Below are positions 54,062 to 62,739 of a DNA stretch of 64,000 bases, in pieces. The position numbers and the translations under genes are program-made. The stretch comes from Desulfobacterales bacterium (GTDB lineage Bacteria > Desulfobacterota > Desulfobacteria > Desulfobacterales > JAEINQ01), in NCBI GenBank assembly GCA_016342285.1, contig JAEINQ010000005.1, forward strand, positions 1 through 64,000. Reading direction: 5' to 3'. The notes beneath the pieces were generated by a model. It was not told where the DNA came from and did no database searches. It saw nothing but the letters and a program-made list of their open reading frames with translations. Each line of letters starts with the position of its first letter. Within the stretch, counting starts at the first letter, position 1.

Positions 54062-54612
54062 CCTTGTTGGGTCTTTTTTTTGAGTTAACAGGGATAGACA
54101 GGATGAACAGGATTGGTTTTATCCAAGTGCTCTGCATTCTCCCAAGCCATCTTGTCTATCCTGCGCATCCTTGTTAGATCTTTTTTTGAATTAACAGGGA
54201 TGGACAGGATGCACAGGATAAATTTTATATAAGCGTCCCGTACGATTCGCAACCATCCGCTTTAAACTGAGGTGACGTTTAATATGAAAAACATAAACAG
54301 TTAATTATGATAATTTTAGAAGGCGTTGGATGAATGTTTTAGGCATCCGCTTTCATCATCCTGTCGATCAGGTTCATCTCTGTTGGACCGCCCTTTTAAG
54401 CGGCGAAACCGCGCCTCATCGTCTCTTACGGTCATCCGGAATTCGATCCCGATTTCGATCCCGATTAACGCGTGGCGCATCCAAGGCCCGTCCCTTTCAG
54501 AGGGGCCACCTGCGAGCGGTTGCTCTGCGAGTGGAGACCCTTTTTCATTATCCTGCTCATCCTGTTTATCCCTGTTAAACCGTCCCTTTAAGCGGCAAAG
54601 CCGCGCCTCATC
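54062..54612. repeat. Composite repeat block (ACAGGATGA nonamers plus GCGGC hairpins) between OleA and the synthase
   Basis: There is no gene in this 500-bp gap. A direct repeat of about 50 bp occurs at 54062-54110 and 54169-54219: CCTTGTT, a T-run, then TTAACAGGGAT, GACAGGATG and ACAGGAT. A second composite repeat of 64 bp appears at 54357-54420 and 54549-54612 with no indel: TCATCCTGT-type units followed by CTTTAAGCGGCAAAGCCGCG. The promoter of oleA or a read-through from the synthase would pass here. The region is a patchwork of two repeat families. Confidence 0.75.
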
Positions 54613-54634
54613 AATTTGCGCCAGCAAATTTATC
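54587..54634 (-). repeat. Stop-proximal double-hairpin element, copy 3
   Basis: Read on the minus strand it starts about 7 nt after the synthase stop codon: AATTTG / CAAATT with a CTGGCG loop, then GCGGC-TTT-GCCGC. The layout equals that of the copies at 45897 and 49094. A partial copy (second hairpin only) lies at 54389-54417. Confidence 0.7.
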
Positions 54635-54640
54635 CATTGA

Positions 54641-57600
54641 TCACAAATCGTCATCGGTTGCAACCAGCCGAACCCCAAACCCCTTCATTTCATAGATATA
54701 GAGCCCGTCCACCTGAAGCCATCCGTCGGCCAGCAACAGGGGGGCCGGACCGTCGTTGATTTCGGTGACCGCCGCCGACACGGTTATTTTGCGGCTGGCG
54801 GGAATCACCTGGCCCCGGTAGACCCATTCGTGGCGGGCGTCGATCACCGGTTCGAAACGGTGGCTTGTGGTCAATTGGGGCCATTTTTCAAGGGCCATGA
54901 ACTTGACCAGTTGGATCAGCGATTCGATCCCCAGCGAGCCCGGACAGACCGGATCCTGGTAGAAATGGGCCGCAAAAAACCAATCGTCCGGGTCCACCTG
55001 TTTAACCCCCCGCACATAACCGAGTCCGTGGGGGCCGCCCTGGGGCAGGAAACATTCCACGGCGTCAATCATGGAAAGGGCCCGGGCCGGCAGGCTCAGA
55101 GGCGGGTGTGCATCGACAGATACATCCTCCGGCGTCAGGGGGGCGGTCCGGGGAAAGACCACGGCGGTCCCGGCATCGTTTTCGGTGTCAGGCCGGTAGG
55201 CCCTCTGGTCGGCATCGCGGATCCCTTTTTGCTGGGACAGGGCCCCGTGGGTGAAAAAACCGAAATTGGTGGTGCCTTCGTAAATCATTCGCCCTTGGGC
55301 GAGAACCTGGAAATCGAAATCCTCGATGATCATCTCCCCGGCCTCGGCCACCCGGGTCAGGCGTGCGCGCATGGTCAGGGTGCCGGTTTCAGGACCCACC
55401 CGCTCATGGAGCCGGGCGCTTCCGCCGAGGTTTCGAAATTTCAGATCGGTTGGGCTGCGCAGGGCCGACCCCAGGTAAGCGGCCAACCAGCCACAGGGCT
55501 GAAGGGCGATTTCCAGGAGCACGCAAAAGGGCATGTGCCGGCTGCGGTCGGCCTTAAAATACCAGGCCTCGGGAGGCACATCGTACTGGGCCTCGATCCA
55601 GCCACCGGGTTTGAGCACCCAGGGTTCGGGTTCAACGGCCACGATCCGGTCCATGAAAAGATACGGCGGTCCGGGCAGACGGGCGATGCGCCGCTCGTCG
55701 TCAAAGACCCGGTAGGGCTCGCCAAAGGCCTCGGAGGGGGCACCCACGCAAAAGGCGAGGATGCGCCGGTAATCATAAAGCTCGGTGGTCGGGGTTTTCC
55801 CATCCATGCGGGGGCGCCAGAAGTCGTCGATCGTTTTCCGATCGACCCCGGTAAGTTGCAACGACATGTCCTGGAACATGACGATGGGTCTGCCGTCAGC
55901 GGACATGTGTGCGTCGGCCACAACGTAAGGCGTCGGGCCGTAGCCGATCTCCTTGATTTCCACGGTGTAGACCACCTTTTTTGTCTCAGGCGTCACCGGA
56001 CCGCGGCATTTAAGCGTTGCCCCAACTCCGATAACCGGTTCAAAACAGGCATCCGACTTGTCCGTTACCCAGCCGAGGCGCTGAAAGAAGATCCGAAGGG
56101 TATGGGCACAACATTCGTACATGAGGGTCCCGGGCATGACCATGTCGTCCATGAAATGACAGGTGAGGAACCAGTCGTCAGGACGAATGTCAGCCTCGGC
56201 ACGAACCGATCCCAGGCCGTAGCTCCCGCCGGTCGGGTCGAGGTCAACCACCCGGTCGATGAGCTTCATTCGCCCACCGGGCAGCCGCTGGGCAGCCGGC
56301 AGGACGATCCCGTCGAACATGGGGCCGAAGCAGGCGGCCGCATCGCCCCGCCGAAGCGCTTCCATGGCGTCTTCGTCATAAGCGGCGGCGGCTACGGGAA
56401 CCGGGGGCTGCCAGTCCGGAGGACACTTGCCGGGGCCAGGGGCCATCTCTTCGGCCGTGAGAATAATGCCACCGGAGTTATCCACTTCTTGGGGGGTGAA
56501 AAACCCGGCGCACCCGTCGGTCATGGTGATCAGTGGCTGTCCGTCGATGGTCCCCTCGAAACTGAAGAAAAAGAGCCAGGTCCGGTTCTGACGGACGAAT
56601 TTGTCGATGCGGATATCGTAGCGGATGGTCTCGCCGGGTCGGGGCAGACCGCGGTGGAATGTCACCCGGGCGTCCAGCAGACGGTAGCTTCGCTCACCGC
56701 GCACCTGATGATCGATTCCCAGGTAGGCGCAGAGGAACAGGTCTGCCTGGCCGGCTTCCACGGCGATGCATACCGGCGCCCGGTCCCCGTCCAGGTACCA
56801 GGCTCGCTCGTGCACGTCGTGCTCGGTCACCACCTGCCCGGCACCCATGGAGAGCGGTTCGGCCTCCAGGGCCATGATCCGGTCCACCAGCATCAGCGGT
56901 TCGTCGGGCAGGCGCACCCGGGTTTTAAACGTGTCCACAACGGCAAAATCCGGACCCAGCATTTTTTCCACCGAACCGATGGCAAACTCCTTGCACATGG
57001 CGCGATCAAACACCGGTGGGGGGGCGATGCCGCCGGTCGTCTTGGGTACGGTTCCCGGCGCCGGGTTTTTAAAGACCGGTGCACCGGCATCGGCCAATTC
57101 AGCCATCAGCCGGGTCTGAAGGTCGAAGGCGGTAGCGGTGGCACCCGACAGTTGCCCGGACAGATCGAGAAACCGCTCATGGGCGTCGGCGGTGGCAGCC
57201 GTGGCCATGCCAAAACCTGCCATCAGTCCGGAAAACGGTTGTTCGATGGCTGACGGTGGCGTCAATGGGGGTGGCGGCTTAACGTCGGGCGTCGCTTCCA
57301 TGGATGGCGGCGGTGGTTCAACGGGGGGCGTCGCTTTCATGGGAGGAGCTGGGGAAACCATCGGTTTCGGCCAGGGCGCTCCACCGGTCTGACGAACGAT
57401 CACCTGGGTCGGATCAACGGTTCTTCGGAAGCCGGGTTCCTCAATGGCGTCGTAAAGGGCGTCGAGGTCGACGGGAATGCGGTGGGTGACAAGATCCGCA
57501 ATAAGCTCGAGAAGACCGGTCAAATCGCCCTGTTTTCGGGTATCGACGGAACGGGCCAAATGGGGGCGCCCCGAAAGAATCTCACCGATCATGGACGTAC

Positions 57601-60600
57601 AGGTGGCTCCGGGACCGGTTTCGACAAAGATCCGAATGCCGTCCTCGTAGGCCTGTTGTACCAGGGACGTAAAATCAAAGGGCTCTGAAATCTGGGCGGC
57701 CAGGGCGTCGGCCACGGCGTCGGTGGTCAGGTCGTAGGCCCGTGACAGCGCACAGCTGTAAAAGCGGATGCCCATGGGGGCAGTGACCGGGAGCCGGTGA
57801 AGGGCCCGGAATTTCGAAACCGATTTGGCTGCCGCATCACAATGGACAGCCGCAACGTTGTCCAGATAAACGGCCTCACATCCGAGTTCGGCCACCCATT
57901 GTGTTACTGCGTTGCGCCGACCGCCGATGACGCACTGGGTCGGTGTGTTGACGATAAGCAGGCGCACAAAGGGGCGGCCGTCCAGGGCGGAAAGCACCTG
58001 GTCGGCCGGGCGGTTGACCGCGGCGACCTGCCAGTTGACCGATTCGTCCTGGGGGATGTTCCAGGCGGCTTTGACCGACAGGCATGGCCCGGCCAGGCCG
58101 GTGGTCATCAGGTCGCTGGCCGCAAGTCGGTCCAGCATGGCGTCCCGGTCTTTCCATGCGCCCAGGGCGAACAGAGCCGCAATTTCGCCCAGGCTGTAGC
58201 CGATGGCGGCATGGGGGGCAATGCCCAGATGTCGCAACAGGTCGGTGGTAAAGATGCCCAGGCCTGTCTGGGCCGTGAACATGGCAAGGGGTGCGTCGGC
58301 CTGGCGCGATCGGGCCTGCCGTTCCCAGTCCGGTTCCCATGACTGTCGCCAGGGTGCGATCAGGTCGGGGCGAAAAAGGGTTTTGAGTCGGTCCGTGGAC
58401 CGGTTCATGGACCCAAGGATTTGCGGCCAACGGGCCATGAGCCCGGCACCCATTGCCGTGTAGGCGTTTCCCGAACCGGGAAAGACCAGGGCCAGCGGCG
58501 AATCGGCCCCCAGGGGTGAGGGGGTGTGGAAAACGCCGGTTCCCGGATTCGGCACTTGCTCACCGATGACCGCTTTGCGGGCGGCAGCCAGTTGTTCGGG
58601 CAAGTCGTTGCCTTTTCGACAGACCAGGGTGACGGCCAGTCTGTGGCGCGGATCCGGTTTTCGTTGCAAATACCATGTTTGAGCCAGCGTTTCTGGCGAC
58701 GGGGTGGTTTCGGTCGATGACCGGACATGATCGGCCAGCCGGTCCAGGCCTTTCAACAGTGCCTTTGGATCGTCACCGGTGACAACAAAGAAGGCGGCGT
58801 AATCCCATGCGACTGAGGGCCGAAAAGGGGCGATGGTTTTTTTCGTTCCGGCTTCGTCCGGTGTTCCGGCCTCGCCAAGGACGACATGCATGCAGCCGCC
58901 GTCGCTGGTCAAGGCTGCTGCACAGGCCGCGCGGGGACCGTCGCAGCGGTTTTGAAGCCAGTGCTGGGCACGGCGCGGCATGTGAAGGGCCGGGTGGGGC
59001 GTTCGTTCGGGGTCCGATGTCCGAAATCCGGCCAGAGGCGGGATTGTTTGCCGGTGGAGGGCCAGGCAGGCGGCCACGGCCGAAGCCAGACCGGCAGCGG
59101 CACCGGCATGGCCGATGATCGGCATCACCGATCCCAGGGCGCAGCAAGGGATGTCGCTTTTGCTTTGGGACAGAATTTGACCCAAAGCGGACATTTCAAG
59201 CCGGTCCTCGGCAGCAATGCCGCTGCCATGAAGAGTCATCAGGCCAATGCGTTCCGGGGCGATGCCTGCCTCGGCCAGGGCCGCGTCCATGGAGCGGATG
59301 TAGGCGTCTTCGGTGGGGACCGGGGCGTCGATGCCGCCGCCGCAGGCCGTTCCCATGCCTCGGATGATCGCATAGATGCGATCGCCGTCGGAAACGGCCC
59401 GGTCCAGGCGTTTTAGAACCAGGGCCGCGGCCCCTTCGCCGGGAAGGGTCCCGTCGGCAGCATGGTCCAGGGCACGAATTCGGTTACCCGATGCCAGCGG
59501 CGCCAGGGCCGCGGACTGAACGATCCGGCGAAGGTCACCGGGAAGATCCACGGCGCAGATCAACATGGTGTCGGTCTGATTCAACTCCAGGGCACGCAGT
59601 CCGATTTCCATGGCCCTTAGCCCCGAGGCCGCTTCGTTGGAGACCGTGAAACTGGGGCCGCCGAAGCCGAATTCCCTGGCCATGCGGCTGGCGATGATTC
59701 CGCCCAGTGCGCCCAGGGTCCGCGGGGCGGTGAGCGGGGGTCCGTAATCGTCTTGAAGCTGATTGCGCTCGGCGGAAGAAAGCCCCATGGCTCCGGCCCG
59801 GGCAGCCCCATGCCATCGCAGGTGAAAATCGGTGGCCTCCATGTCAAATTCCATGCCCACCACCACCCCGGCCGCCGGCCGGCTTTCACGCAGGGGCAGT
59901 TTTGCATCGGCCAGGGCGGCGGCCGCCACTTGAAGCATGAGCAGGTGCTGGATGAGAATGTCGGGGATTTCATTGGGCGGGATCCGGAACTCGCCCAATC
60001 GGATTTTCAGGGCATCCAGATAGGCGCCCTGGGGCGGATTGCAGCCAAGAATCGATGACAAAATATCGTCACAGCCGCGCCACCTTTGTTCGGGCACCTG
60101 CCCCAGGCCCGGGGTGCCGGAAAAGTATGCTTTTTCAAATGCCGGAAGGTCTTCAAAAGGCCCGAACCGGGTCGCCATTCCCACCACTGCCACGGTTGGC
60201 GGTTTTGTGCCGGTCACTTTTCGTTCAATGGTGATGCGCTCGGTGTTGGAATCTTGATCGTCCGGCCTTGAACCTTGAACCTTGAACCTTGAACTTTGAA
60301 CTTTAGACGTTGAACTTGCTTCTCCTGTCCATGTTTCAAGGAGCAGGTGGGCGTTGATGCCGCCGAAGCCGAAGGCGCTGACTGCCGCCCGTTTTTCTTT
60401 ATGGTGCTTTCTTTGGGGCCAGGGTTCGGGCGTTTGCTGAACGTGGAAGGGGCTGGCGGCCAGGGGGCTGTTGGGGCCCGGACGGGTGAAATTTAGAGAC
60501 GGTGGCAGGGTGGATCGGTCCATGGCCAACAGGGTCTTGATCATACCGGCGGCGCCGGCCGCGGTGAGCAGGTGCCCGATGGCCGATTTGACCGATCCGA

Positions 60601-61672
60601 TGGCACACTGTCCCGAGGTCCACGGCAAATTGCGCCACAGTTCGACCATGCTTTGCAGCTCCGTAGCGTCTCCTGCCAGGGTTCCGGTTCCATGGCATTC
60701 AATGAGGTCCACGTCGGCAGGGGACCAGTCGGCCTGGGCGTAGGCGGCGCGCATGGCACGTAGCTGACCTTCGGTGTCCGGCGCCAAAAGGTTTCCCCTC
60801 ATGTCGTTGGAGAGACCGATGCCCCGAATCACCCCCCAAATGGTATCCCCGGATGAGACGGCATCATCAAGGCGCTTTAAGATCAGGATGCCTGCCCCTT
60901 CGCCCACCACCAGTCCGTCAGCTGTTTCGTCAAAGGGAGCACACCGACCTGACGGGGACAAGGCCCGAAGCTGGGAAAATCCCACCTGGGTAAAGAGACA
61001 ATCCGGTCTGGAAACACCGCCGGTGACGACGGCATCGACGCGGCCGGCCTGGAGTTCGACGCAGGCCAGTTTTACGGCGTAAAGCGATGATGCACAGGCA
61101 GCATCCAGGGTCAGGCTGCCGCCGCCCAATCCCAGCGCCCGCGACACAAGGGCGGCCGGAAGGCCGGTGACCCGGCTGGCCAGGGAGCGGGATCGCGTTA
61201 CCGATGGGATGGGAAACCGCGGCTGCTGTCCGATGATGAATCCGTTCCTTCCCAGCAGATCCCGGGTCAGCCGGGACGAGGCATCCGTGGGAAGGGCGAT
61301 GGCGGCCAGGATGGTGGCCGTTCGTTCAGGGGCCAGACCGGCTGTTTGGCAGGCGGCATAGGCTTTTTTGGCGGTGTCTAATGCCAGATGATGCACCGGG
61401 TCGAGATCGGCAAGAAGGCCGGCATCGATGGCGTACCCGGTGGGGTCAAACGAAAAGTCACGGATCAGGCAGGCCCGGTCAGAGTAGGCCCTGTCCGGCT
61501 CACCGGCAGTGGTGGACACCATAATCTTCGGCCCGGCGATCCAGCGGCCTTTGGGCACGGGGCTGGCTGCGTCGATCCGGTTTACCAGGTTGTGCCAGAA
61601 GGCCTCCAGATCCGGCGCTTCGGGAAAAACGCCGGCCATGGCGACCACGGCGATGGGTTCGATTCGATTCAT
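54641..61672 (-). CDS. PfaC-type polyunsaturated fatty acid/polyketide synthase, KS-CLF-AT-DH-DH
   Basis: A 2343-residue multidomain synthase. KS1 spans about 1-450: Cys193 in LDAACASSLYA, His327 in ECHGTGTLAGDATE, and His367 in KSAIGHLLTAAG. A second KS-like domain (about 490-930) has Ala681 where the Cys should be (VSNEAASG), so it is a chain-length-factor type. AT: about 1055-1390, with Ser1160 in AAIGYSLGEIAAL and His1277. A Pro-rich linker (1435-1480) precedes two FabA-like double-hotdog dehydratases at about 1555-1950 and 1985-2335, with His1839 (WFLTCHF) and His2236 (WFFAAHF). No ACP, KR or ER is visible. Canonical PfaC is KS-CLF-DH-DH, so the internal AT is added. OleA lies just downstream, suggesting that the polyene acyl chains feed olefin synthesis. 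Confidence 0.92.
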   Translation of the reverse strand: MNRIEPIAVVAMAGVFPEAPDLEAFWHNLVNRIDAASPVPKGRWIAGPKIMVSTTAGEPDRAYSDRACLIRDFSFDPTGYAIDAGLLADLDPVHHLALDTAKKAYAACQTAGLAPERTATILAAIALPTDASSRLTRDLLGRNGFIIGQQPRFPIPSVTRSRSLASRVTGLPAALVSRALGLGGGSLTLDAACASSLYAVKLACVELQAGRVDAVVTGGVSRPDCLFTQVGFSQLRALSPSGRCAPFDETADGLVVGEGAGILILKRLDDAVSSGDTIWGVIRGIGLSNDMRGNLLAPDTEGQLRAMRAAYAQADWSPADVDLIECHGTGTLAGDATELQSMVELWRNLPWTSGQCAIGSVKSAIGHLLTAAGAAGMIKTLLAMDRSTLPPSLNFTRPGPNSPLAASPFHVQQTPEPWPQRKHHKEKRAAVSAFGFGGINAHLLLETWTGEASSTSKVQSSRFKVQGSRPDDQDSNTERITIERKVTGTKPPTVAVVGMATRFGPFEDLPAFEKAYFSGTPGLGQVPEQRWRGCDDILSSILGCNPPQGAYLDALKIRLGEFRIPPNEIPDILIQHLLMLQVAAAALADAKLPLRESRPAAGVVVGMEFDMEATDFHLRWHGAARAGAMGLSSAERNQLQDDYGPPLTAPRTLGALGGIIASRMAREFGFGGPSFTVSNEAASGLRAMEIGLRALELNQTDTMLICAVDLPGDLRRIVQSAALAPLASGNRIRALDHAADGTLPGEGAAALVLKRLDRAVSDGDRIYAIIRGMGTACGGGIDAPVPTEDAYIRSMDAALAEAGIAPERIGLMTLHGSGIAAEDRLEMSALGQILSQSKSDIPCCALGSVMPIIGHAGAAAGLASAVAACLALHRQTIPPLAGFRTSDPERTPHPALHMPRRAQHWLQNRCDGPRAACAAALTSDGGCMHVVLGEAGTPDEAGTKKTIAPFRPSVAWDYAAFFVVTGDDPKALLKGLDRLADHVRSSTETTPSPETLAQTWYLQRKPDPRHRLAVTLVCRKGNDLPEQLAAARKAVIGEQVPNPGTGVFHTPSPLGADSPLALVFPGSGNAYTAMGAGLMARWPQILGSMNRSTDRLKTLFRPDLIAPWRQSWEPDWERQARSRQADAPLAMFTAQTGLGIFTTDLLRHLGIAPHAAIGYSLGEIAALFALGAWKDRDAMLDRLAASDLMTTGLAGPCLSVKAAWNIPQDESVNWQVAAVNRPADQVLSALDGRPFVRLLIVNTPTQCVIGGRRNAVTQWVAELGCEAVYLDNVAAVHCDAAAKSVSKFRALHRLPVTAPMGIRFYSCALSRAYDLTTDAVADALAAQISEPFDFTSLVQQAYEDGIRIFVETGPGATCTSMIGEILSGRPHLARSVDTRKQGDLTGLLELIADLVTHRIPVDLDALYDAIEEPGFRRTVDPTQVIVRQTGGAPWPKPMVSPAPPMKATPPVEPPPPSMEATPDVKPPPPLTPPSAIEQPFSGLMAGFGMATAATADAHERFLDLSGQLSGATATAFDLQTRLMAELADAGAPVFKNPAPGTVPKTTGGIAPPPVFDRAMCKEFAIGSVEKMLGPDFAVVDTFKTRVRLPDEPLMLVDRIMALEAEPLSMGAGQVVTEHDVHERAWYLDGDRAPVCIAVEAGQADLFLCAYLGIDHQVRGERSYRLLDARVTFHRGLPRPGETIRYDIRIDKFVRQNRTWLFFFSFEGTIDGQPLITMTDGCAGFFTPQEVDNSGGIILTAEEMAPGPGKCPPDWQPPVPVAAAAYDEDAMEALRRGDAAACFGPMFDGIVLPAAQRLPGGRMKLIDRVVDLDPTGGSYGLGSVRAEADIRPDDWFLTCHFMDDMVMPGTLMYECCAHTLRIFFQRLGWVTDKSDACFEPVIGVGATLKCRGPVTPETKKVVYTVEIKEIGYGPTPYVVADAHMSADGRPIVMFQDMSLQLTGVDRKTIDDFWRPRMDGKTPTTELYDYRRILAFCVGAPSEAFGEPYRVFDDERRIARLPGPPYLFMDRIVAVEPEPWVLKPGGWIEAQYDVPPEAWYFKADRSRHMPFCVLLEIALQPCGWLAAYLGSALRSPTDLKFRNLGGSARLHERVGPETGTLTMRARLTRVAEAGEMIIEDFDFQVLAQGRMIYEGTTNFGFFTHGALSQQKGIRDADQRAYRPDTENDAGTAVVFPRTAPLTPEDVSVDAHPPLSLPARALSMIDAVECFLPQGGPHGLGYVRGVKQVDPDDWFFAAHFYQDPVCPGSLGIESLIQLVKFMALEKWPQLTTSHRFEPVIDARHEWVYRGQVIPASRKITVSAAVTEINDGPAPLLLADGWLQVDGLYIYEMKGFGVRLVATDDDL
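60266..60314. repeat. In-frame heptamer repeat array (TTGAACC type) in the synthase linker
   Basis: Seven contiguous 7-nt units (CCTTGAA four times, then CTTTGAA, CTTTAGA, CGTTGAA) lie inside the synthase gene. Read in the coding direction they give the KVQSSRFKVQGSR stretch at residues 457-469, between KS1 and the CLF-like domain. Because 7 and 3 are coprime, the array cycles through all frames without a stop in this one. It appears to be a dispersed repeat that inserted in a tolerant linker. Confidence 0.8.
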
Positions 61673-61821
61673 GGGGGCTTCATCTGTTCAGTGTTTGCGG
61701 CTTTGCTCGACCGTTTTCTTTGCCGCGATGGCTGGACACGGATCCAAGGGCGCAGTTGTCATCACGGGGGCCGAACATGGCTCGTCATCAAAAGAATCTT
61801 TTATACCCGAGGGGAGCCTTT

Positions 61822-61926
61822 ATGGCAAGGATTGCCCGGCTACCGGAGGAGGTTGCCAAGAAAACTCAGGAAGCGGTCAAACCAGTCCTCACGGTGTTAA
61901 TTCTTTTTTCAGGAGATATCCCTTGA
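61822..61926 (+). CDS. Possible 34-residue small protein
   Basis: A short reading with a strong GGGGAG ribosome site 6 nt upstream of ATG. The peptide begins MARIARLPEEVAKKTQEAVK and ends with a hydrophobic tail. It may be a real small protein or the stub of a longer lost gene. I do not recognise a family. It lies in the 440-bp gap between the divergent synthase gene and the NifX-like gene, where nothing else is evident. Confidence 0.3.
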   Translation: MARIARLPEEVAKKTQEAVKPVLTVLILFSGDIP

Positions 61927-62114
61927 AAGCAAGGCGTGATTTACATAAGAAAAACGATCCGGAAGCGTATTCCGTATGGCTTTGCCAGTCAATGGCTTTG
62001 TTTTTGGCCCGCGATAATATCGGTTTGGCGTTTCAGGTGAAGCTTGCAGAACCCGGGATTCGATCTTACTTTCACCGACTGAAACGAACCAACACCTTTT
62101 CAAGGAGAAAAAAT

Positions 62115-62495
62115 ATGAAGATTGCATTTCCCACCCAAGATGACCAGGGAATGGAGAGCTTGGTACACGGACATTTCGGAACGGCGAGGCATTTTGTCAT
62201 CGTCGATAGCGACACCGGCGCTTTTAACGCCCATAGCAATCCCGACGCCGATCACCTCCACGGCGAGTGCCAGCCCATTAACGCGCTGAACGGAGCTCAG
62301 GTGAATGCGGTGGTGGTGGGCGGGATCGGTGCAGGGGCACTGAGAAAGCTTCGACAGGGGAGCATTCAGGTGTTTCGAGGCGTGGAAGGGACAGTGAGCG
62401 AAAACCTCGGCCTGATCAACGCCGGAAAACTTCCCGAATTTGCCTTTGATCAGGTCTGCGGGGGGCATGGTATTGATGGCGGGTGTGCCCACTGA
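62115..62495 (+). CDS. NifX/NifB-like dinitrogenase iron-molybdenum cofactor family protein
   Basis: A 126-residue member of the Nitro_FeMo-Co family (PF02579), RNase H-like fold. MKIAFPTQDDQGMESLVHGH then FGTARHFVIVDSDTGAF form the first part, VNAVVVGGIGAGALRKLRQG the cofactor loop, and a C-terminal HGIDGGCAH carries His and Cys that may bind metal. Stand-alone members are common in sulfate reducers, often near redox or Mrp-type genes; the cargo is not known. AAGGAG lies 7 nt before the ATG. No nif genes are in the window. Confidence 0.87.
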   Translation: MKIAFPTQDDQGMESLVHGHFGTARHFVIVDSDTGAFNAHSNPDADHLHGECQPINALNGAQVNAVVVGGIGAGALRKLRQGSIQVFRGVEGTVSENLGLINAGKLPEFAFDQVCGGHGIDGGCAH

Positions 62496-62542
62496 ATTTT
62501 TTTTCAGCAGAGCAGGCTGCCTTCCATAGATGGGCGAGGCTA

Positions 62543-62678
62543 TCAATATCCAATGCCCAACGCCCAATTTCTAATGTCTAAGGAAGGCATTCTACGATAA
62601 ATTGCTTTCAGTCATTGAAGGAGCACAGCAACTCCATCCTTATGCCTTGAGCATTGGTTATTGGATATTCGATATTGC
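62543..62678. repeat. Inverted heptamer repeats (CCAATGC type)
   Basis: Six 7-nt units (TCAATAT CCAATGC CCAACGC CCAATTT CTAATGT CTAAGGA) lie at 62543-62584. Four inverse units (GCATTGG TTATTGG ATATTCG ATATTGC) lie at 62651-62678. They face each other across about 65 bp and fill most of the gap between two small genes. Confidence 0.75.
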
Positions 62679-62739
62679 TCTTGTATGATCATTCATTTTC
62701 CTTTGGGTGGATAGAACCTTTCGAGATTCATTGCCGAAA

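Noticed and set aside
54048..54137. Extended OleA N-terminus from an upstream ATG
   Set aside because: The extra 30 residues are encoded by ACAGGATGA-type repeats and do not match the family; the ATG at 54047 has a better ribosome site.
54830..57253. Long plus-strand open reading (over 800 codons) opposite the synthase
   Set aside because: It is antisense to strongly conserved DH domains, has low-complexity Gly/His/Arg-rich composition, no recognisable motif and no ribosome site. GC-rich codon bias on the other strand explains it.
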